From Opitutia bacterium (GTDB taxonomy: Bacteria > Verrucomicrobiota > Verrucomicrobiia > Opitutales > Opitutaceae), in the NCBI GenBank assembly GCA_016187945.1, contig JACPIT010000005.1, forward strand, positions 186,001 to 250,000: 64,000 nucleotides of DNA, in the 5' to 3' direction. The notes below the pieces were generated by a model. It saw only the letters and a program-made list of their open reading frames with translations, searched no databases and was not told where the DNA came from. This document shows, piece by piece, positions 29,485 to 39,096 of the stretch. The translations under genes and the position numbers were made by a program. The stretch's first letter is position 1. Every line of letters begins with the position of its first letter.

Positions 29485-30606
29485 ATGCCCACGCGCAAAA
29501 AATCCCACACCTTCACCCTCGGCATCGAAGAAGAGTTCCAGATCGTCGACCCCGTCACGCGCGAGCTGAAGTCGCACATCGAGGAGATCATCGAGGGCGG
29601 CAAGATGATCCTGAAGGAGCGCGTGAAACCCGAGATGCATCAGTCGGTCGTCGAAGTCGGCACCGACATTTGCCACGACATCGCCGACGCGCGCCGCTCC
29701 GTCACCGGCCTCCGCACCGACCTCGCGCGCCTCGCCCGCTCGCAAAATCTCCGCATCGCCGCCGCCGGCACACACCCGTTCTCGCACTGGATCGACCAGA
29801 AAATTTCCCCCGGCGAACGCTACGCCGGCGTGATCAACGATCTCCAGCAAGTCGCGCGCGCCAACCTCATCTTCGGCCTGCACGTGCACCTCGGCATGCC
29901 CGACCGCGAGACCGCGATTCACCTGCAAAACACCGCGCGCTACTTCCTGCCGCACATCTTCGCGCTCTCGACCAACTCGCCGTTCTGGGTCGGCCGCGAC
30001 ACCGGCTACGCGTCGTATCGCCTGCAGATTTTTCAGCGCTTCCCGCGCACCGGCATCCCCGACCTCTTCGAATCGGTGAACGAGTTCGACGACTACGTGA
30101 ACCTGCTCGTGAAGACCGGCTGCATCGATAACGCCAAAAAAATCTGGTGGGACATCCGCCTGCACCCGCTCTTCGGCACACTCGAATTCCGCATGTGCGA
30201 CATCCCGATGCGCGTCGACGAGACGATCTGCCTCGCCGCCATCATGCAGGCCGTCATCGCGAAGCTCTACAAGCTACACCGGCAAAACATGAGCTTCCGC
30301 ACCTACCGCGCCCGCCTCATCAACGAGAATCGCTGGCGCGCCGCCCGCTACGGCATCAAGGGCAAGATGATCGATTTCGGCAAACAGGAGGAAGTCGAGA
30401 CGCGCAGCCTCATCGCGGAACTCCTCGAGTTCATCGATGACGTCGTCGACGAACTCGGCTCGCGCAAGGAGATCGACTACGTCCAGACGATCCTCGCCCA
30501 AGGCACCGGCGCTGACCGCCAGCTCGCCGTCTTCGAGAAGACGAAAGACCTCAAAACCGTCGTCGACTACATCATCTCCGAAACCCACCACGGCCTCCCG
30601 CTCTGA
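29485..30606 (+). CDS. Carboxylate-amine ligase, GCS2/YbdK family
   Basis: 373 residues with the family start FTLGIEEEFQIVDPVTREL, the glutamine-synthetase-like catalytic sheet (IFGLHVHLGMPD with metal ligands), RLHPLFGTLEFRMCD and RYGIKGKMIDFG. These are hallmarks of the YbdK branch of glutamate-cysteine ligase type 2. E. coli YbdK has weak gamma-glutamyl-cysteine ligase activity, but most relatives act on unknown substrates. It lies 84 bp after the ATP-grasp gene. A pyrimidine-rich inverted repeat begins two bases after its stop. Confidence 0.9.
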   Translation: MPTRKKSHTFTLGIEEEFQIVDPVTRELKSHIEEIIEGGKMILKERVKPEMHQSVVEVGTDICHDIADARRSVTGLRTDLARLARSQNLRIAAAGTHPFSHWIDQKISPGERYAGVINDLQQVARANLIFGLHVHLGMPDRETAIHLQNTARYFLPHIFALSTNSPFWVGRDTGYASYRLQIFQRFPRTGIPDLFESVNEFDDYVNLLVKTGCIDNAKKIWWDIRLHPLFGTLEFRMCDIPMRVDETICLAAIMQAVIAKLYKLHRQNMSFRTYRARLINENRWRAARYGIKGKMIDFGKQEEVETRSLIAELLEFIDDVVDELGSRKEIDYVQTILAQGTGADRQLAVFEKTKDLKTVVDYIISETHHGLPL

Positions 30607-30607
30607 G

Positions 30608-30718
30608 TTAATCTTTCTCTTTCCTCTTTCTCTTAATCTTTCTCCTTCTCATCGCGTGCTTCGCCGTCTTTCCGTCCGAGCCGGAGAAAGAGAAAGATTG
30701 AGAGAAAGAGGAAAGATT
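30608..30718 (+). repeat. Pyrimidine/purine inverted repeat pair
   Basis: An all-C/T arm of about 42 nt (repeating TCTTTCTCTTTCCTC units) is followed by an approximately 30-nt GC-rich centre and an all-A/G arm that is its reverse complement. The layout is the same as at 47518-47625. Confidence 0.85.
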
Positions 30719-30816
30719 CACCGAACACCTCCCGCACCTTGTATTCCGACGCTCCCCGCACCACGCCGCCCTCTCCGGCGTTCCGCCCTCAGCCCTCCGC
30801 GCTCAGCTCTTCACCC

Positions 30817-31836
30817 ATGCCCGCCGCCACGCTCCCAAAAACCTTCGACCCCGAGCTGACGCCCGGCGCGCGCAACGCGATCCACATCTGCCTCGCGCTG
30901 AAAAAGCACGAGCGCATGACGATCATCGCCGACAATGCCTGCGCCGAGATCGCCGCCGCGCTCGTCGCCGAAGTCGAGCAAACCGGCGCCGCCTACGAAG
31001 TGTTTATCCTCGAGGACCACGGCCCGCGTCCGCACCGCGACATGCCCGCCGCCATCCTCGAGCACCTCGCGCAATCGCAGGTCTCGATCTACGCCTGCAT
31101 CACCCAAACCGGCGAGCTCCGCACGCGCATGCAGATGATGGACGTCATCAACCCGCGCAAGATCCGCCACGGGCACATGGTGAACATCAACAAACAGATC
31201 ATGCTCGAAGGCATGCGCGCCGACTTCCTCGCTGTCGACGCCCTCTCGCAAAAGCTGATCGAAAAATGCCGCCGCGCGAAACGCGTCACGTGCAAGACCG
31301 CCGCCGGCACCGGCTACGTCGCCGAACTTTCGCAATCTCTGAAGTGGGTGAAAACCTCCGGCCTCATCTCGCCGGAAAAATGGGGCAACCTGCCCGGCGG
31401 CGAGATCTTCACCTCGCCGTTCAACTCGAACGGCCGCTTCGTCGTCGACGGCGTCGTGGGCGATTACCTCTGCCAGAAATACGGCGACATCGCCGCCACG
31501 CCGCTGACGATCGACATCAAGGACAACCGCATCGCCGGCCTCGCGTGCGCGAACCAGGAACTGCTCCGCGAGTTCGACGCCTATTGTCACACCGACGAGA
31601 ACTCGAACCGCGTCGGCGAATTCGCCATCGGCACGAACCTCGCCTGCACGCGCATCATCGGCCACATCCTGCAGGACGAAAAGCTCCCCGGCATCCACAT
31701 CGCCTTCGGCCACCCGTATAGCGAACACACCGGCCAGCCGTGGAAAAGCACGACCCACATCGACTGCGTCGGGAGAAACTTCGACATCTGGCTCGACGAC
31801 GAACAAGTGATGGCGAAGGGCCAGTTCCTGATCTAG
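30817..31836 (+). CDS. M29-type (leucyl/AmpS-like) aminopeptidase
   Basis: 339 residues resembling the metallo-aminopeptidase T/AmpS group in fold and motif placement: an opening HICLALKKHERMTIIAD, a GGEIFTSPFNSNGRFVVDG segment (metal-binding Glu), EFAIGTNLACTRIIGHILQDEKLPGIHIAFGH-type C-terminal metal site with Glu and two His, and WKSTTHIDCV. The ATG at 30817 starts the conserved part. In this cluster a peptidase could mature or recycle the amide product. Only two bases separate its stop from the next ATG, so it is cotranscribed with the signal peptidase gene. Confidence 0.8.
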   Translation: MPAATLPKTFDPELTPGARNAIHICLALKKHERMTIIADNACAEIAAALVAEVEQTGAAYEVFILEDHGPRPHRDMPAAILEHLAQSQVSIYACITQTGELRTRMQMMDVINPRKIRHGHMVNINKQIMLEGMRADFLAVDALSQKLIEKCRRAKRVTCKTAAGTGYVAELSQSLKWVKTSGLISPEKWGNLPGGEIFTSPFNSNGRFVVDGVVGDYLCQKYGDIAATPLTIDIKDNRIAGLACANQELLREFDAYCHTDENSNRVGEFAIGTNLACTRIIGHILQDEKLPGIHIAFGHPYSEHTGQPWKSTTHIDCVGRNFDIWLDDEQVMAKGQFLI

Positions 31837-31838
31837 CT

Positions 31839-32390
31839 ATGCAATCGCGTTGGCGCGCCATAGGTCTGTCGGTAGGTGCTGCGGTGATCGTCATTGCAGT
31901 AGCACGCCTCTGGATAGTTGATTTCTATCGGCAATCCAGCCGCTCGATGTCGCCGCTAATTGCGCCTGGAGAGGTCTTCTGGGGAAACAAAGTAGCCGTT
32001 AGGTTCTCTGGCGGGTTTGTTCGTGGCGACGTGATCATCTTTAAGCAGCCGGTGGAGGATCGCACTGAATTCTGGGTTATGCGCATCGTCGGCTTGCCCG
32101 GAGACATCATCGAAACGGCGGGCGTGAAAGTTTCGATTAACGGAAACCCCATTGCGCACACTACGATCGGGAGTGTGGACGGAAATCTGCGAATCCTTGA
32201 GAAAATTGACGGTCGCTCTCATGAAATTCTCGTTTCGCAAGCGGAGGCGCCGATCTCGCGCAATGTTGTAGTGAAAGTGCCGGCAGACAGTTTTTTCGTC
32301 ATGGGCGACAACCGGAGTCTGGCCTTTGATAGCCGATACATCGGAACAATTCCTCGGGAAAACCTGGTCGCGCTCTGCTTTCGCCGATGA
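31839..32390 (+). CDS. Signal peptidase I-like protein with Met in place of the catalytic Lys
   Basis: 183 residues with one N-terminal membrane helix (about 7-27). The nucleophile box is SRSMSPLIAPGE (Ser36), and the closing box GDNRSLAFDSRYIG is intact. The general-base box reads WVMRIVGLPGD, so the position of the usual Lys (KR.IGLPGD) is Met81. It may be a variant enzyme using another base or an inactive relative. The codons are visibly less GC-rich than those of the neighbours, suggesting transfer. It starts two bases after the aminopeptidase stop, and its TGA overlaps the ATG of a truncated copy of the 33013 gene. Confidence 0.8.
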   Translation: MQSRWRAIGLSVGAAVIVIAVARLWIVDFYRQSSRSMSPLIAPGEVFWGNKVAVRFSGGFVRGDVIIFKQPVEDRTEFWVMRIVGLPGDIIETAGVKVSINGNPIAHTTIGSVDGNLRILEKIDGRSHEILVSQAEAPISRNVVVKVPADSFFVMGDNRSLAFDSRYIGTIPRENLVALCFRR

Positions 32391-32470
32391 TCCCCGCCCT
32401 CCGCCAGTGCTATAACGCCGCGTTCATCGACGCCCGCTACGCCGCCCCCGCGATCCGACCATCCGTGTGA
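32387..32470 (+). pseudogene. Truncated duplicate of the 5' end of the gene at 33013
   Basis: The first 60 bases from the ATG at 32387 match the first 60 bases at 33013 at 53 positions (MIPALRQCYNAAFIDARYAA against MIPALRQRYNAAFTDTRYAA). Similarity then ends, and the frame runs into a dispersed repeat and a stop after 27 codons. It is the remnant of an interrupted or duplicated gene, with the GxxExxY cassette between the two copies. Confidence 0.8.
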
Positions 32471-32574
32471 TCCGTGCAATCCGTGGTTCAATTTCTTTCT
32501 TCCTCCGCTGCGCGCTCTAGCCGCGCTCTCACGCTCTGGTTTTAACCACGGATTTCACGGATAACACGGATCAT
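32458..32574 (+). repeat. ATCCGTG-type inverted repeat pair, upstream flank of the GxxExxY gene
   Basis: The arm with ATCCGTGTGATCCGTGCAAT then CCGTGGTT is mirrored at 32541-32574 by AACCACGGATTTCACGGAT and ACACGGATC. The second arm ends at the ATG of the GxxExxY gene. Further copies lie at 32939-32972 and 35703-35810. Confidence 0.85.
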
Positions 32575-32935
32575 GCTGCACGAGAATATCACCGAGAGCG
32601 TCATCGGGGCGGCGATGAAGGTGCTGAATGAGCTCAAGCCGGGCTTGGACGAGAAACTCTACGAGCGCGCTCTCGTGATTGAGCTGACCAGGCGCGGTCA
32701 CAAGGTGGACCAACAACACCCCTTCGTGGTCCGCTACGACGGTATCGAAATCGGCACGCTGGTCCCCGACCTCATCGTTCACGACGCGGTCATCGCAGAT
32801 CCGAAGGTCGTCACCGACTTCAACGAAAGCCACATCGCCCAGATGCTCGGCTACCTGAACATCACCGGCCTGCACGTCGCCCTCCTCCTTAACTTCAAGC
32901 ACTCCGACCTCCGCTGGAAGCGCGTCGTCCGCTGA
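32573..32935 (+). CDS. GxxExxY family protein
   Basis: 120 residues with the defining N-terminal pattern ITESVIGAAMKVLNELKPGLDEKLYERALVIEL (GxxExxY is here GLDEKLY) and the family end FNESHIAQMLGYLNITGLHVALLLNF. The fold is thought to relate to PD-(D/E)XK nucleases; the function is unknown. Such genes occur in multiple dispersed copies in Verrucomicrobiota and Planctomycetota. It is enclosed by ATCCGTG-type repeats on both sides and splits two copies of the 5' end of the next gene, so it looks like a mobile or inserted cassette. Confidence 0.9.
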   Translation: MLHENITESVIGAAMKVLNELKPGLDEKLYERALVIELTRRGHKVDQQHPFVVRYDGIEIGTLVPDLIVHDAVIADPKVVTDFNESHIAQMLGYLNITGLHVALLLNFKHSDLRWKRVVR

Positions 32936-32938
32936 AAC

Positions 32939-32972
32939 CCATCCGTGTCATCCGTGTAATCCGTGGTTAAAA
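32939..32972 (+). repeat. ATCCGTG-type repeat, downstream flank of the GxxExxY gene
   Basis: The arm ATCCGTGTCATCCGTGTAAT then CCGTGGTTAAA begins three bases after the GxxExxY stop, in the same orientation as the first arm at 32458. Confidence 0.8.
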
Positions 32973-33012
32973 ACCAAAACGCCCGCCCGCGGCATCACTC
33001 CCGCCGCCGCCC

Positions 33013-34263
33013 ATGATTCCCGCCCTCCGCCAGCGCTACAACGCCGCGTTCACCGACACTCGCTACGCCGCTTTCACGCGCGAGCTGAACCGCTCGATGT
33101 ATTGGCCGGTGGACTTTCGCGTCGCGGAGTCGCCGCTCTTCCTCGACGAACCCACGACCCGCGCGCTCGTCGACGCCGCCACCGACATCACGCGCCAGCT
33201 CGCCACGCCCGAGTTCCGCCAGCACGCCGCCAACGCCGTCCCCGCCAACCTCTCCGTCCCGCACGAGACTGAGTTCCCGCATTTCCTCTGCATCGACTTC
33301 GCGCTCTGCCACGACACCGACGGCCGCGTCCTCCCACAGCTGATCGAGCTGCAAGGTTTCCCCACCGTCGCCTGCTGGCAGGTTCTCCTCACGAACACCT
33401 ACCGCGCGCACTTCCCGGAAATCCCGCCCGAATTCACGCCCTACTTCGCCGACGTAGCGCAGGCGTCCCGCCTGCCCTCCGGTTCCTCCCCGCCCACGCC
33501 CGCCGAGCAGGACGATCACTACCTCGACGAACTCCGCTCCGCCATCCTCGGCGACTGTCTGCCCGAGAACGTCGTCCTCCTCGAGATCGAGCCCGAGAAG
33601 CAGAAGACGCGCATCGATTTCGCCTGCACGCACAGCCTCCTCAACGTCCGCCCGATGTGCCTGTCGAAGATCCGACAACGCGGCCGCCAGCTCGTGTATT
33701 TCTCGGGCGGACGCGAGGTGCCGATCCACCGCCTCTACAACCGCGTCATCTTCGACGAGCTTTTGCGCAAGCCCGACTTCAAGCCCGGCTTCAATCTCCG
33801 CGACGACCGCCTCGACGTCCAGTGGGTCAGCCACCCGAACTGGTATTTCCGCATCAGCAAACACACGCTGCCGTTCCTGAAGAGCCGCTACGTCCCCGAC
33901 TGCCGCTTCGTCAGCGAACTCGCCGGCAACATTCCCGCCGACCTCGAGAACTACGTTCTGAAACCGCTCTACTCCTTCGCCGGCCTCGGCGTCGACATCG
34001 CGCCCACTCGCGAAAAAATCGCCGCGCTCTCGAATCCCGCCGAGTGGCTCCTCCAGCGCAAGGTCGCCTACGCGCCGATCCTCGCCACGCCCGACGGCCC
34101 CGCCAAAGCCGAAGTGCGCCTCATCCTCGTCGGCGACGGCACGGAGATGCCGCGCCTCGTCAACCAACTCGTCCGCCTCACGAAAGGCGCGATGCACGGC
34201 GTCGATTTCAACAAAGGCAAAACCTGGGTCGGCGCCAGCGCCGGCTTCCATCCGCCACCCTGA
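33013..34263 (+). CDS. ATP-grasp-like conserved hypothetical protein
   Basis: 416 residues with no signal peptide. Features suggest an ATP-grasp relative: LIELQGFPTVACWQ, then YVLKPLYSFAGLGVDI (nucleotide-binding Lys with a Gly-rich loop), WLLQRKVAYAP and AEVRLILVGDG near the C-terminus. Residues about 147-163 (VAQASRLPSG...) are encoded by a dispersed inverted repeat (33454-33475) that also occurs between genes at 55150-55171, so this loop is probably an in-frame insertion. Position suggests it belongs to the amide-ligase cluster, with its 5' end duplicated at 32387. The substrate is unknown. Confidence 0.7.
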   Translation: MIPALRQRYNAAFTDTRYAAFTRELNRSMYWPVDFRVAESPLFLDEPTTRALVDAATDITRQLATPEFRQHAANAVPANLSVPHETEFPHFLCIDFALCHDTDGRVLPQLIELQGFPTVACWQVLLTNTYRAHFPEIPPEFTPYFADVAQASRLPSGSSPPTPAEQDDHYLDELRSAILGDCLPENVVLLEIEPEKQKTRIDFACTHSLLNVRPMCLSKIRQRGRQLVYFSGGREVPIHRLYNRVIFDELLRKPDFKPGFNLRDDRLDVQWVSHPNWYFRISKHTLPFLKSRYVPDCRFVSELAGNIPADLENYVLKPLYSFAGLGVDIAPTREKIAALSNPAEWLLQRKVAYAPILATPDGPAKAEVRLILVGDGTEMPRLVNQLVRLTKGAMHGVDFNKGKTWVGASAGFHPPP

Positions 34264-34275
34264 GCGCGTCTTTCT

Positions 34276-34352
34276 TGTAGGAGCGGCTTTACGCCGCGAT
34301 TCGAGCGTGATGCCACTCGCGATGACCATCGCGGCGTAAAGCCGCTCCTACA
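34276..34352 (+). repeat. REP-like inverted repeat pair (GTAGGAGCGG family)
   Basis: Both arms are present as at 14152, just downstream of the ATP-grasp-like gene. Confidence 0.85.
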
Positions 34353-34374
34353 GTCACGCGAACGCGGGCTCGGA

Positions 34375-34481
34375 GTAGCGCGGTGCTTTAGCCCGCGCTG
34401 AAACTTTCCCAGCGCGAGCGAAAGCACCGCGCTACTTTTCGCCAGCCGTGCAGCCATGTAGGTTGCCCGCTCGCGGGCAAC
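34375..34481 (+). repeat. Two further inverted repeats between convergent genes
   Basis: AGTAGCGCGGTGCTTT is mirrored by AAAGCACCGCGCTACT (34375-34436), and GTTGCCCGC-TC-GCGGGCAAC forms a compact 9-bp-arm hairpin at 34462-34481. With the REP pair at 34276 they fill the whole gap between the convergent ATP-grasp-like gene and mobA. They may act as a two-way transcription stop, though no T-run is present. Confidence 0.65.
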
Positions 34482-34518
34482 TTCCTGGACGCCGCCGCTC
34501 GACTCGCGACTCGCGCCC

Positions 34519-35094
34519 TCACTCCGGCAACGCCCCCGCGTTCCAGTTGAACAGCGTCGCCTGCTCACGCGCCGTCAGCTTCACCGCTTTCATCAGCCCT
34601 TCATCCACCAACTCGCGTAGCAACGGCTGGAGCGAATGACTGCCGCCGTTCGCCACGTGCTCCTCGAAACTCAGCAACGCCGCGAGCGGGTAAATCGCCG
34701 CAAACGGCTCGAAAAAACCTTCGCGCGAAACTCCCACTGCACCGCGCCCCGGCCGGCAAAGCCCCGCGAGCTTCTCGAACCAGGCCGCATCCACCCGCGG
34801 CAAATCCACCGCGAGCACCGCCAGCCACTCGGTCTCGCACGCGCGCAACGCCGCATGCACGCCCGCAATCGGGCCGACGCCCTCTCGCGTGTCGCGCACG
34901 ACGGTCAACCCGGGCGCGAACGACCGCTGCCCCGCCCGCAACGCGAAGATCACCGGCCGCGCCCCCGCCGCCGTCAGCACGCGCTGCTGCCGGCGCCACA
35001 ACTCGACGCCATCGACGCAGAGCCGCGCCTTGTCTCGCCCCATCCGAGTCGAACGCCCGCCCGCAATCACCACGCCCGTGAGTTGTCGTTTCAT
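34519..35094 (-). CDS. mobA: Molybdenum cofactor guanylyltransferase
   Basis: 191 residues from the ATG at 35094. The nucleotide-binding opening TGVVIAGGRSTRMGRDKARL is diagnostic, followed by VVRDTREGVGPIAGVHAAL and VLAVDLPRVD (metal-binding Asp). MobA adds GMP to molybdopterin to make the bis-MGD cofactor, which the nitrate reductase NasA in this cluster needs. Residues before this ATG in the open frame are basic and unlike the family. It is the last gene on the minus strand of the nitrate region. Confidence 0.92.
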   Translation of the reverse strand: MKRQLTGVVIAGGRSTRMGRDKARLCVDGVELWRRQQRVLTAAGARPVIFALRAGQRSFAPGLTVVRDTREGVGPIAGVHAALRACETEWLAVLAVDLPRVDAAWFEKLAGLCRPGRGAVGVSREGFFEPFAAIYPLAALLSFEEHVANGGSHSLQPLLRELVDEGLMKAVKLTAREQATLFNWNAGALPE

Positions 35095-35222
35095 GTCCGC
35101 CGAAATAAAGAAGCTCCGCGCACGCTGCGACCGCAGAAACCGGCCCCGCGAACTCTCGCGTCCGCCGTTCTTTTTTGCGCCTCTTGCGCCTTTTTGCGGC
35201 CTCCTCGTCTTCGACTGCCGCC

Positions 35223-35687
35223 TCACACCGCATCACGCTTCAGCCAGCCGCCCGCAACGATCTTGCAGCGCAATCCTCCGCGCCCCTTCAGCCAATCCTC
35301 CGCCCCCGTCGCCACTGCCTGCTCCATCCAGTGACACGGCCGGCACTCCTCGACGCCCTCGAACGTGACGCCTTGCAGCACGAACCGCTCGCCGATCAGC
35401 GCGTTCAGGTCGACGCCCTCGGTGATGATGTTTCGCCGAAACGCCGACGGCGCGAGCGCCGGCACGCTGAACTCGCGTCGCACCGCATCGAAAATTTCCG
35501 CCGCGAAAAACGTCGCCTGCCCCTTGTATTCCGGCCGGTAGCCGAAAAAGCGATCGCCGCGCAACCCGTAGCCCGCGACGCATTCGACTTCTGGCACCTC
35601 CTCGATCGGATGCGTGTCTGCCCCTTGGCCGTAGCGCCCGAAAAAATTATGCCCCGGCGAAACGAAGATGTGGCGCACGCGGATCAT
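35223..35687 (-). CDS. MOSC-domain protein
   Basis: 154 residues from the ATG at 35687 (MIRVRHIFVSPGHNFFG). The MOSC fold of molybdenum-cofactor sulfurase C-terminal-type proteins is suggested by GLRGDRFFGYRPEYKGQATF, AFRRNIITEGVDLNALIGERF and GVEECRPCHWMEQA, which carries the conserved Cys. MOSC proteins carry sulfur or handle molybdenum cofactor. It lies between cobA and mobA on the same strand, so a role in maturing NasA is likely. The open frame upstream crosses an ATCCGTG repeat and is not used. Confidence 0.85.
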   Translation of the reverse strand: MIRVRHIFVSPGHNFFGRYGQGADTHPIEEVPEVECVAGYGLRGDRFFGYRPEYKGQATFFAAEIFDAVRREFSVPALAPSAFRRNIITEGVDLNALIGERFVLQGVTFEGVEECRPCHWMEQAVATGAEDWLKGRGGLRCKIVAGGWLKRDAV

Positions 35688-35702
35688 GTCAGGGACAGAG
35701 GT

Positions 35703-35810
35703 TGAACCACGGATTTCACGGATAGCACGGATTGAATCGAGAATCTGCGGCAACGAATTCTTCGCGAGAGCACAGCGCACCATCCGTGTCATCCGTGCAA
35801 TCCGTGGCTA
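35703..35810 (+). repeat. ATCCGTG-type inverted repeat pair
   Basis: AACCACGGATTTCACGGATA then GCACGGATT at 35703 is mirrored by ATCCGTGTCATCCGTGCAAT then CCGTGG near 35781-35810. It is the same family as the flanks of the GxxExxY gene, here without a gene inside. It separates cobA from the MOSC gene. Confidence 0.85.
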
Positions 35811-35845
35811 CCTGCTTTTGCGAAACCAGCCTCATCCGCGCGCAA

Positions 35846-36741
35846 TCAACGCACCGCGTCCGCGCACGGCAACGCGTTTTCCGGCGCCCGCCACGCCTGC
35901 GCGATCTCCGCCGCGCGCACGACTTCGCCCACGATCACCAATGCCGGCGTCGGCAACGCCATCGCATCCGCAACCGCCGCCGCCGTGCCGAGGGTCGCCA
36001 ACTGGATCTGCTGCCCCGCCGTCGCCACCGCCGACACCAGCGCCACCGGCGTGTCGAGCGCGCGACCGCACGCCACGAACTCGCTGGCAATGTGCCCGAG
36101 TGACCGCACGCCCATGTAAATGCACAACGTCGCATCGAGCCGCCCGTAAGCCTGCCAGTCGATCGGCGCGTGTCCCGCTTCCGGCGCCGCGTGCCCCGTG
36201 ATAAAAACCACCGCCGGGCTCGCCCGCCGATCCGTCAGCGGCACCTGCAACGCCGCCGCCGCCGCGAGCGCCGCCGTCACGCCCGGCACGACTTCGCACG
36301 CCACGCCCGCCGCGCGCAACGCCGTCAGCTCCTCGCCGACGCGCCCGAACACCGACGGATCGCCGCCCTTCAGCCGCACCACGCGCTTGCCGGTGCACGC
36401 GAGCCGCACGAGCAGCGCATTAATCTCGTCCTGCCGCGCCGCGTGCGCTCCGCAGCGCTTGCCGACATCGAACATCTCGGCGCCGTCACGCGCCCAACCC
36501 AAGACCTCGCGCGGAATCAGCGCATCGTGCACGATCGCGTCCGCCGTCTCGACGAGCCGCCGCGCCTTCAGCGTCATCAGCTCCGGATCTCCCGGCCCCG
36601 CGCCGACCAACCACACGCGCCCTCGCGCGCCCGCGCGAGCCTCGGCCGAAGTGTAACCTAATAGGTTACACTTTCGCTCGGGTGTCTTCTCGGAACGGTA
36701 ACCTATTAGGTTACTCGACGCTGAGGCGTGCGGGGCATTGC

Positions 36742-36745
<4 letters not shown>
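35846..36745 (-). CDS. cobA: Uroporphyrinogen-III C-methyltransferase (siroheme synthesis)
   Basis: 299 residues from the ATG at 36745, which overlaps the nasA stop (ATGA), a coupling used elsewhere in this operon. The SUMT core is clear: [50 protein letters not shown] and YMGVRSLG. It methylates uroporphyrinogen III towards siroheme, the cofactor of the nitrite reductase upstream. The first 43 residues are not part of the family and include NLIGY and CNLLGY, encoded by two DNA palindromes (36649-36673 and 36698-36714). A GTG at 36616, preceded by AGGG, would give a 256-residue protein of usual length with the palindromes upstream. Which start is used is open. Confidence 0.92.
36649..36673. 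promoter_or_regulatory. Palindrome, site 1 of the cobA pair
   Basis: A 25-nt palindrome with core GTAACCTAATAGGTTAC (36653-36669), extended by AAGT and ACTT at the ends. Its centre lies 45 bp upstream of the alternative cobA GTG. The same core occurs at 36698, 50365 and 50419 and nowhere else that I could find in the window. The regulator is unknown. Confidence 0.6.
36698..36714. promoter_or_regulatory. Palindrome, site 2 of the cobA pair
   Basis: Core GTAACCTATTAGGTTAC, the exact reverse complement of site 1's core, with centres 45 bp apart. Read on the minus strand, both sites encode NL(I/L)GY in the frame of cobA. Confidence 0.6.

Positions 36746-39092
<2,347 letters not shown>

Positions 39093-39096
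<4 letters not shown>

Noticed and set aside
30608-30718. CRISPR array from the multiple short repeats
   Set aside because: The repeats are inverted pairs, not regularly spaced direct repeats with unique spacers, and no cas gene is present.
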